Source: Acidobacteriota bacterium (GTDB lineage Bacteria > Acidobacteriota > Thermoanaerobaculia > Multivoradales > JAHEKO01). From it: a stretch of DNA of 7,351 nucleotides. The notes beneath the pieces are model-generated. The model was not told where the DNA came from, did not search any database, and saw only the letters and a list, made by a program, of their open reading frames with translations. A program made the translations under genes and the position numbers. Shown here piece after piece: positions 1 through 5,354 of this stretch; the stretch's first letter is position 1; every line of letters starts with the position of its first letter. The DNA lies in assembly GCA_029863825.1 (NCBI GenBank), contig JAOTUP010000090.1:1-7351 (forward strand). Direction: 5' to 3'.

Positions 1-851
1 TTCCCGGTCCAGTAGACTCCCCAGCTGTCGACACCGAGGCCGGCGTAGTCGAGCCAGGCTTCGTTGGCGGTGTCTGCGTTTCGGGTCCTGTTGAATCGCA
101 GGCGCCACCAGCTTCCCATCGGGTCGGAAGCTACGGCGATCCAGACATAGGAGCGCCTGTTGGTGTCGTCCTTGCCCAGGACCAGCATCACGTACTGTTG
201 AGTCACCGGATCGAAGACGATCCTCGGATCGAACATGTTACCGGCCCAACCCGTGGGCTTATGGAGGAAGCTGTCGAAGGTCGTGTAGCTCTTGACCACT
301 GTGCCGAGCTTGGTGAACACGGCGAAGCCCGAGTTGACCGCCATCACAATGTGATTCGGGCCGGTAGCGTGTATCGTGTCGGGTGGGATCCAGCCGCTGT
401 AGGAGATACCGTCGAATGAAGCGACATTGTCGCCTGGAGCCAAGGAGTCGTGTTGACTTTCAGGTCCAGCGCTCACCTCTGGCTCGATCTCCCGGCCCGT
501 GAGCAGGTCTATGACCGCCTGCCCGCGGTCGCCGTGCTGCTCGAACTCTCCCTGCGTATGAGACATCGCCTCGGCGAATGGATCGGCCGCCAGGCCAAGC
601 TCGGCGGCTGTTGGCACATCCTTCAGGAAGATGGCCGAGCCAACCCCCGGCGGAACCGGCTCGGCGGCAACCGACACCTCCGGTCCCAAGATTGGTGCGA
701 CGTCTGAGGCCTCCTCGAAAGCTGTTTGGTGGGCGGCCGCCATCGGCGCGCTACCGGGCGGCGGGGGTTCCTGGGCTACTCCAATGCTGGCCAAGCCTTG
801 TGCCAGGAAGGCAATGGCAATTGCGGGAAGAAGAGCTCTGGGCTTCGACAT
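1..851 (-). CDS. Secreted protein of unknown function, C-terminus off the left edge
   Basis: An open frame runs without a stop from an ATG at 851 to the window edge, giving 283 complete residues. The start is supported by GGAGG five bases upstream. Residues 1-26 look like a Sec signal peptide: basic MSKPR, a hydrophobic core, then a small-residue end (SIGVAQ). Residues 28-70 are rich in Pro and Ala. From about residue 145 the protein has a pattern I associate with beta-rich, propeller-like secreted proteins of environmental bacteria: SGWIPPDT (152-159), GPNHIVMAVNSGFAVF (164-179), FDPRIVFDPVTQQYVM (207-222), SYVWIAVSSDPMGSWW (234-249) and DYAGLGVDSWGVYW (268-281). I see no catalytic motif and assign no enzyme activity. 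It lies 20 bases after the cyclophilin-like gene and is probably cotranscribed with it. The missing C-terminus may hold further domains such as a sorting signal or P-domain, which cannot be seen here. Confidence 0.85.
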   Translation of the reverse strand, partial: MSKPRALLPAIAIAFLAQGLASIGVAQEPPPPGSAPMAAAHQTAFEEASDVAPILGPEVSVAAEPVPPGVGSAIFLKDVPTAAELGLAADPFAEAMSHTQGEFEQHGDRGQAVIDLLTGREIEPEVSAGPESQHDSLAPGDNVASFDGISYSGWIPPDTIHATGPNHIVMAVNSGFAVFTKLGTVVKSYTTFDSFLHKPTGWAGNMFDPRIVFDPVTQQYVMLVLGKDDTNRRSYVWIAVASDPMGSWWRLRFNRTRNADTANEAWLDYAGLGVDSWGVYWTG

Positions 852-856
852 TTTCT

Positions 857-861
857 CCTCC
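857..861 (-). promoter_or_regulatory. Ribosome binding site of the secreted protein gene
   Basis: On the minus strand GGAGG lies five bases before the ATG at 851, inside the longer purine run AAGGAGGAGAAA. It fixes the start of the secreted protein. It also lies in the 20-base gap after the cyclophilin-like gene, so the second gene can initiate independently on a shared transcript. Confidence 0.75.
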
Positions 862-871
862 TTCTACAGTT

Positions 872-1783
872 CTAGTTCACATTCCCTGTGCCCTGCTCTC
901 GACCATTGCCGGCTTCGAGCATCTTTTCAATACATTTCAAACGGACCGACTCGATGACCACCGGGTTCCTTGGCGCGTTGTCGTAGCTGCGAAACCCAGG
1001 CTCAACGTCCAGCGGTCGGATGGAGATATCATCAGCCAGTTCCAGACCTTCAGTGATCTTGCCGATGACGACGTGACGGCCAGTTCGCTCGGGCAGATCC
1101 CGAAGAGCGATACTCAGTCGGGGGGTGGAATGCGTGGACGAGGCTGGCCTCAAGGCGAGGGAGCCTTTCTCGACCGGCCTCGACTCCAGACCGGATTGAT
1201 AGACGTACCCAATCGCCTCGTTGATCTCCTGACGAGATACACCGACGAGGAAGTCAGCACTGCCAGAGCTCTCCCACTGTTCGAGCCACTGTTTCATTTG
1301 TGGCATGGCACGACCGCTCTTCTTGACTTTGTTGTAAGCGGGAAAGAGCTCGAGCTGGAAGATATCCATCGCCTCGCCGGCACTCTCTACTCTTCGCTCG
1401 TGGAGTCCCAGCGCTTGCGCATCGAGCTCTTTCTCGATGAGAATCTTCTCTGGCGCTTCCTTCTCGGCAGTGATGATCTCGACGTGCGGCTTGGTGTAGT
1501 TGAAGGTCAGACCGTCGTAGTAGCCGATTTGCTGCGCCCGATCGCCACTCGGGTCGGCTCCTATCCCGGTCTCCTCGCCCACGACCAGTGCGACGAGTCG
1601 CCGTACGGATCGCGGAGCCGCCGCCTCGAAGAGCTCCGCGACGATCGCGCCGTCCTTGGTTTCAAACACCAGGTACGGTCGCAAGTCGCCGGAGCAGATG
1701 GTTTCGCCTGAGACCGAGGTCAGCGGCAACCCACAGCTGGTTAAAGCCTGAAGGGACAAGCAGAGAATGGTGAAAGGGAGCAG
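872..1783 (-). CDS. Diverged cyclophilin-like (peptidyl-prolyl isomerase family) lipoprotein
   Basis: This is a 303-residue protein if it starts at the CTG at 1783; a TTG at 1759 is the alternative. From CTG the N-terminus is a hydrophobic stretch ending in the lipobox-like LTSC (Cys17), which suggests an exported lipoprotein. It lacks the usual basic residue. CTG has GGAGGT five bases upstream, whereas TTG has no such site and would cut the signal away. Two cyclophilin halves are recognisable. Residues about 38-96 carry VFETKDGAIVAELFEAAAPRS and YYDGLTF; residues about 207-281 carry GSLAL, a GRHVVIGKI strand and NPVVIESVRL. Roughly 100 residues separate them where ordinary cyclophilins have a short link. 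The loop that normally reads FHRVIPxFMIQGG here reads FNYTKPHVEI, so the catalytic Arg and the Met/Gln pair are missing; the later His is kept. Prolyl isomerase activity is doubtful, and a binding or chaperone role in the cell envelope is more likely. The family assignment is firm, the activity is not. Confidence 0.82.
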   Translation of the reverse strand: MLPFTILCLSLQALTSCGLPLTSVSGETICSGDLRPYLVFETKDGAIVAELFEAAAPRSVRRLVALVVGEETGIGADPSGDRAQQIGYYDGLTFNYTKPHVEIITAEKEAPEKILIEKELDAQALGLHERRVESAGEAMDIFQLELFPAYNKVKKSGRAMPQMKQWLEQWESSGSADFLVGVSRQEINEAIGYVYQSGLESRPVEKGSLALRPASSTHSTPRLSIALRDLPERTGRHVVIGKITEGLELADDISIRPLDVEPGFRSYDNAPRNPVVIESVRLKCIEKMLEAGNGREQGTGNVN

Positions 1784-1788
1784 CCCTT

Positions 1789-1794
1789 ACCTCC
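1789..1794 (-). promoter_or_regulatory. Ribosome binding site deciding a CTG start
   Basis: On the minus strand GGAGGT is followed by AAGGG and then CTG at 1783. The in-frame codon just before GGG is the stop TAA, so no longer start is possible. No ATG or GTG exists in this frame before the lipobox. The site is the main reason for preferring CTG over the TTG at 1759. Confidence 0.55.
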
Positions 1795-1821
1795 CAGTAG
1801 TGATAATGGATTTAAAAAGTA

Positions 1822-1852
1822 TCTATATTCTCGTCTCTCTGCAATCCCTCAA
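1822..1852 (-). promoter_or_regulatory. Possible sigma-70-type promoter for the cyclophilin-like gene
   Basis: On the minus strand TTGAGG (1852-1847) and TATAGA (1827-1822) are separated by 19 bases, which is longer than the ideal 17. They sit in the most AT-rich stretch of the window, about 40-70 bases upstream of the proposed CTG start. The local composition and the position support a promoter here; the exact boxes are uncertain. A promoter here would make the two left-hand genes a unit separate from the respiratory operon. Confidence 0.3.
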
Positions 1853-2218
1853 CGGCATCAGTACTCTGATCCAGATGGGGGAGTCGTAGAATCACCAGTT
1901 ACCTCGGGCAGCTGTCGAACTACCCGCCTGGACGGGGGCGTCAACCACCCAACTGGGTTGGAAAACCGAGAGGAAGACCGAATGACCGAGAAGAGTGCAA
2001 GACGAAGGTGATGAGGGACTGAGAAGCTCTGATCGCAGTGGAGAAGGCTCTCAGGTCGGTAGACGGATCCCTACGGCGATCAGCGCTTCTGGCAGACGAG
2101 CGCTCCGATGCCGCCCGGAAGAAGTGCGAGCCGCTCCCTGCAGGGTCGTCTTCGAGCCGTTGCTCAGAGCAGAAGGCTGACGGGAGCCTCATCCGCTTCG
2201 AAGAGACGTGGTAGTCCT
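1853..2218. other. Intergenic region without a convincing gene
   Basis: This stretch separates the respiratory operon from the cyclophilin-like gene. I found no RNA gene, no clear rho-independent terminator (no strong stem with a T-run on the minus strand) and no coding frame I recognise. An 83-codon minus frame (1941-2192) is rich in Ser, Arg and Ala and looks like no known protein. A plus-strand frame from GTG 2038 to TAG 2214 would give a 58-residue, charged, helix-like peptide, but an in-frame TGA at 2020 lies close upstream and there is no good ribosome binding site. A small perfect stem (CCAAC, loop TGG, GTTGG) lies near 1950-1962 without a T-run. Confidence 0.6.
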
Positions 2219-2258
2219 TTCAGGACCTCAGGACCTCAGGACGTCAGGACGTCGGGAC
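2219..2258. repeat. Five copies of an 8-bp tandem repeat across a stop codon
   Basis: On the plus strand five consecutive octamers can be read: TTCAGGAC, CTCAGGAC, CTCAGGAC, GTCAGGAC and GTCGGGAC. The first bases vary and the core is TCAGGAC. The array contains the stop codon (2228-2230) of the diheme cytochrome gene and encodes its last residues, RRPDVLRS. Because 8 is not a multiple of 3, gain or loss of one copy would change the reading frame and the C-terminal tail. The last copy also pairs with an adjacent GTCCT (2214-2218) to form a 5-bp hairpin with a 3-base loop, too weak to call a terminator. Confidence 0.85.
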
Positions 2259-4018
2259 CTCTTCCTCATCCGCACGAAGCCGATGATGAGGAGCTCGAGC
2301 CCCAGCACGCCGAGTCCTGCCTTGAGCATCGGCCGGACCGACGAGGGCTTTTCGAGTGGCTCGAGATAGAGGTGGTACCAGGGAGTGAGCCCCCGTCGGT
2401 TGCCGCGCTCGCGGTTGAAGCCGTCCCAGACGGTGACCGCCAACGGGATGAATGCACCCTCCTCGAACGTGAGCCCCGTTTGCGGACGCCGCGGCTGCTT
2501 GAAGAGAACGCTCCATTCGCCGTCCTCGTAACGCGCCGTCATCTTCGGTGGCTCGCTGTCGCCTGGCGAGACCGCGGCGCTGCCGCGAGCGACCCATGCG
2601 GATGAGGCGTTCGCCCCCAGATCGGCATGCCACAGTTGGACGGCGTTTTGGGTGTCGCCGAGGAGAAAGTAGGGGAGGCGAATGCCCTGCGGCATCTCGA
2701 GGGGAAACTGCAGCGCGACAGCATCGGAGAACTCGGTCTCGGGCGTTGTCACGGCTGCCGGCTCGGCATCGCCTTCGCCCCAGAAGTCGTCCCCGCCACC
2801 CGCGTCCTCGCTGCCGGTCTCCTCGCCCCAGAAGTCGTCTCCGGCCTCGCCAGCGGCGTCGTCCGGGGCCGCATCGTCGCCCCAGAAATCGCCGCTGTCT
2901 GCTTCCTCGGAAACCGTGGCTTCGCCCCAGAAGTCCTCGTCGTCGCCGCCGGCCTCTTCGTCGCCCCAGAACCCCTCCTCATCGTCGCCCGAGCCGGTCT
3001 CCTCGAGCTGCCCCAGAGCAGCGAGCTCGTCGTCCCATAGGGGCGCCGGTAGGTCCGGAGCGTTCGTGCCGGCGGTCTCGGCCCGCATGTCGTGCCACCT
3101 CAGGCGGAAGGCAACGTCTTTGTGGTTGTGGATGGCCTGGACGCCGACCGCAATGATCGACGGGTAGAAGTTGCGGCCGGGCTCGATGATCTGACCGACG
3201 ATGGGAAGTACGGTGGTCGGCGCCTCGGAAAACAGGTCATCAGTCAGCTCGAGCGACTCTCGTGTTGCGATCGAGCGAACGAGGTTGGCGTATGGCTCTT
3301 CCACGGTGTTACCCGAGAGCGACACGATGAAATCGACGATGCTCCAGATGTCCTCTTCGGGTAGCGCGCCGTAGAAGCCCGGCATCGGCGTGCCGTTGAA
3401 GCCTGTCGACATGGTGCGAAAGATGTCTTGCCGAGTGCCGCCGCCGCGGAAGGTCCACGGCATCGACAGATTGGCGGCCCGGATATGGTTGCCCCAGTCG
3501 TCGGTCAGGGTCGGGGCGGAGGTTCCGTCGCCGCGTCCCAAAGTACCGTGGCAGCGGGCGCAGCCGGTCGCTTCGTAGACCTCGCGCCCCTTGGCGGCTC
3601 CTTCCTCGCTGTACGACGGCGGCGAGGGCAAGGGGATCGGCTCGGGCGCGAGCTCTGGATCCTCGAAATCGGCGCTGAAGGTCTTGAGGTGACCGACGAC
3701 GGCGCTGACCTGGGCGTTGGTCAGGTTGGGGAAGGCGGGCATGCTGGTGTAGGGGAGGCCGATCTTGACGACCCGTTCGAGGTCGGCATCGGTCGGCAGA
3801 TTGCCGGTCTCGGTCGAGCGGATCTTGTACTTGCCGCTGGTGAAATCCCGCGGCTCTGGCTTTAGAAAGCGCGCGGCGATGCCCTGGCCGTCACCGTTCT
3901 CGCCGTGGCACTGCGAGCAGTACTTGGCGTAAATAGCCTGGCCGTCCGTTTGCGCCGTGAGCGGTGCCGCGACCGCCACCAAGAGAAGGAGAGTGAGCGA
4001 TTTCGCCACGCCGGACAT
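2228..4018 (-). CDS. Membrane-anchored diheme cytochrome c with EB_dh-type haem b domain
   Basis: This is a 596-residue periplasmic electron carrier. The start is ATG at 4018, which shares its A with the upstream TGA (TGATG). GAGGAG lies 8 bases upstream. A longer frame with 40 extra residues exists but would overlap the previous gene and hide the signal peptide. Residues 1-22 are a Sec signal. Two cytochrome c domains follow: CSQCH (34-38) with likely axial Met93 in SMPAF, and CARCH (153-157) with likely Met212 in TPMPGF. Residues about 285-553 resemble the haem b-binding domain of the ethylbenzene/DMS dehydrogenase gamma subunit (EB_dh): RLRWHD (305-310), FSDAVALQFP (430-439), LPYFLLGD (448-455) and AVTVWDGF (527-534). 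Within this domain lies an acidic insert with five FWG motifs (about 341-418). One membrane helix (about 566-583) and a basic tail anchor the C-terminus. No molybdoenzyme partner is in the window, so the haem b domain probably serves the CydA-like complex encoded upstream. I cannot assign the haem b ligands. Confidence 0.88.
   Translation of the reverse strand: MSGVAKSLTLLLLVAVAAPLTAQTDGQAIYAKYCSQCHGENGDGQGIAARFLKPEPRDFTSGKYKIRSTETGNLPTDADLERVVKIGLPYTSMPAFPNLTNAQVSAVVGHLKTFSADFEDPELAPEPIPLPSPPSYSEEGAAKGREVYEATGCARCHGTLGRGDGTSAPTLTDDWGNHIRAANLSMPWTFRGGGTRQDIFRTMSTGFNGTPMPGFYGALPEEDIWSIVDFIVSLSGNTVEEPYANLVRSIATRESLELTDDLFSEAPTTVLPIVGQIIEPGRNFYPSIIAVGVQAIHNHKDVAFRLRWHDMRAETAGTNAPDLPAPLWDDELAALGQLEETGSGDDEEGFWGDEEAGGDDEDFWGEATVSEEADSGDFWGDDAAPDDAAGEAGDDFWGEETGSEDAGGGDDFWGEGDAEPAAVTTPETEFSDAVALQFPLEMPQGIRLPYFLLGDTQNAVQLWHADLGANASSAWVARGSAAVSPGDSEPPKMTARYEDGEWSVLFKQPRRPQTGLTFEEGAFIPLAVTVWDGFNRERGNRRGLTPWYHLYLEPLEKPSSVRPMLKAGLGVLGLELLIIGFVRMRKRSRRPDVLRS
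2765..2998 (-). repeat. Acidic linker with five FWG repeats inside the diheme cytochrome
   Basis: Residues about 341-418 are almost entirely Asp, Glu, Gly, Ala and Ser, with FWG at 350, 363, 378, 396 and 412, each followed by Asp or Glu. The spacing is 13 to 18 residues. At the DNA level the plus strand shows a recurring core CGCCCCAGAA in all five copies, while the bases between diverge. This suggests expansion from one ancestral unit. The insert falls between two conserved strands of the EB_dh-like domain (RLRWHD and FSDAVALQFP), so it is probably a surface loop. It would be highly negative and flexible, with regularly spaced aromatic residues. Confidence 0.85.
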
Positions 4019-4830
4019 CAGTGCAGCTCCTCGACGGCGCGTGGCTTCGAGTCGGTGAACTCGTAGAGGAAGAGAATGACGTTCCACATTTCCTCCTCGG
4101 TCAGGAACTGCTCCCAGGCCGGCATGGCCGACTGCCACGGTCCGCCCTCCTCGGGCAGCCCAGGCGCGCCCTTGGCGATGCGCCAGAAGAGGAAGGCCTC
4201 GCGCAGCATCGGAATGGTCCCGGGGTCCTGGAAACTTGTCGGAATCGGGTTCAAGCCATGGATGAACATGCCATCCCCAGCCATCAGGTCGCCGTGGCAG
4301 TAGAAGCAGTTCTCGTAGTAGATCTGCCGCCCGTTCACGACTCGTCCCGCGAATGCCTCCGGATCATCGTTCTCGAGGTGGCGGTAGGGGTTGTCCTGAG
4401 TACCCAGTGGGTACTCGGTGTCGTGGACGGTGATCGAATCGGGGGGTGCCGGGTGCACGGTACGGGCAAAACTCGGTGCCTGCGGGTCGGACGTCATCTG
4501 CGCGTAGATCCGAACGGCGAAGAGTGCCGGTATCAGCAGAGCGACGACAACGAGCCACGCTTGGTATCGGCGCTCGGTCATGAAGGCCGTGAGCGGATCT
4601 CGGACCTGTGCCCAGCGCTCGCTGTCGGCCAGCGCGTAGGCGGTGAGACTCAGGGTGACGATCCCCATATAGAGCTTGATGACCGACACCGGCACCGGCG
4701 TCGAGAAGCCGTAGCGCAAGGCGACATAGCAGCCGACCCACCAGGCGGCCAGCCAGACGAGCATGCCCGGCTTGACGAAGCGGAGCCCGATCAGTGCGGC
4801 GACAACCGCCAAGATAACGAGAACGTTCAT
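4018..4830 (-). CDS. Four-helix membrane protein with C-terminal cytochrome c domain
   Basis: This is a 270-residue protein starting at ATG 4830, which overlaps the upstream stop as ATGA. GGAGAGG lies just upstream. A longer frame to 4947 would bury the start inside the previous gene and adds only a basic, shadow-like stretch. Membrane helices are visible at about 2-18, 23-40, 48-68 and 91-110. The basic loops (RFVK, and the 70-90 region with several Arg) fit a cytoplasmic side, which places the C-terminal half in the periplasm. That half holds one c-haem site, CFYCH (175-179), with a likely axial Met236 in SAMPAW. The fold ends with the usual helix TEEEMWNVILFLYEF (244-258). It presumably passes electrons between the soluble cytochrome domains and the membrane haem subunit. 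I recognise the cytochrome c part as standard. The four-helix part matches no family I can name. Confidence 0.87.
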   Translation of the reverse strand: MNVLVILAVVAALIGLRFVKPGMLVWLAAWWVGCYVALRYGFSTPVPVSVIKLYMGIVTLSLTAYALADSERWAQVRDPLTAFMTERRYQAWLVVVALLIPALFAVRIYAQMTSDPQAPSFARTVHPAPPDSITVHDTEYPLGTQDNPYRHLENDDPEAFAGRVVNGRQIYYENCFYCHGDLMAGDGMFIHGLNPIPTSFQDPGTIPMLREAFLFWRIAKGAPGLPEEGGPWQSAMPAWEQFLTEEEMWNVILFLYEFTDSKPRAVEELH

Positions 4831-5354
4831 GGGGCCTCTCCGCGTGCGGGCTCTGAACCGGAACTGCTGCTGCCGGTGTAGACGAGGGGAGTGTCCATCG
4901 TCACGGTGGCCATTCCGCCCAAGGTCTCGAGATAGGCGATGACGCACATGATCTCGTCGTCATTCAGCCCAATCGGGGGCTTGTTGATTTGCGGCATCCC
5001 GGGATTGAATCCCTCGACGACGTAGATGTCCGGCTCGTACAGGCTCTCGGCCAGATAGTCGACAGCCGAGTAACCGGGAATGCGAGTGGCGGCGCGGGTT
5101 GCGATGCCGTCGAGATCCGGGAACCGAAGAGCGCCGGAGCGACCGATCGTGTGACACGTCGTGCAGATGCCTTTGCCTTCGAAGATGTCCTTGCCGATCT
5201 CGACCATGTCGTCGGTGGAGATGTTGCTGGCAATGTCGATGACCTCCGGCGGATGTACTTCTTTCTGTGGCACCGACTGGCCGACCATGGTGTAGACGCC
5301 CGTCAGGGCGACGGTCAGCAGTACCAATTGAATTGGAATCGGGATTCTGCTCAT
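4827..5354 (-). CDS. Membrane-anchored monohaem cytochrome c
   Basis: This is a 175-residue protein starting at ATG 5354, overlapping the previous stop as ATGA with GGTGG upstream. Residues about 7-24 form a single hydrophobic segment. No clear cleavage site follows, so it probably stays as an N-terminal anchor with the rest in the periplasm. The single haem site is CTTCH (64-68). The likely axial ligand is Met120 in NPGMPQI, and the closing helix is around DDEIMCVIAYLETL (132-145). The loop holds a free Cys137, which is unusual in a periplasmic cytochrome but may be harmless. The last 25 residues are Ser-, Gly- and Pro-rich and probably disordered. Its coupling to the CydA-like gene suggests it is a subunit of the same complex and a candidate immediate electron donor. 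Confidence 0.9.
   Translation of the reverse strand: MSRIPIPIQLVLLTVALTGVYTMVGQSVPQKEVHPPEVIDIASNISTDDMVEIGKDIFEGKGICTTCHTIGRSGALRFPDLDGIATRAATRIPGYSAVDYLAESLYEPDIYVVEGFNPGMPQINKPPIGLNDDEIMCVIAYLETLGGMATVTMDTPLVYTGSSSSGSEPARGEAP

Noticed and set aside
578..1711. 377-residue open frame on the plus strand
   Set aside because: It crosses two well supported minus-strand genes and contains no recognisable motif.
1950..1962. Perfect 5-bp stem with a 3-base loop as a possible terminator
   Set aside because: The stem is too short and there is no T-run after it on the minus strand.
1941..2192. 83-residue minus-strand frame in the intergenic region
   Set aside because: Ser/Arg/Ala-rich composition with no motif, and no clear start signal.
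2038..2214. 58-residue plus-strand frame starting at GTG, charged and helix-like
   Set aside because: There is an in-frame stop just upstream, no ribosome binding site and no recognisable similarity. It may be a gene remnant but nothing shows this.
2214..2226. GTCCT/AGGAC hairpin after the diheme gene as a possible terminator
   Set aside because: Only 5 bp and no T-run; it is better explained as part of the 8-bp repeat array.
4019..4138. 40-residue N-terminal extension of the diheme cytochrome
   Set aside because: It would lie inside the previous gene and place a basic stretch before a clear Sec signal peptide; the ATG at 4018 has a good ribosome binding site.
4021..4881. 286-residue open frame on the plus strand
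   Set aside because: It lies antisense to the four-helix cytochrome gene, has no recognisable domain and no ribosome binding site, and arises from high GC.
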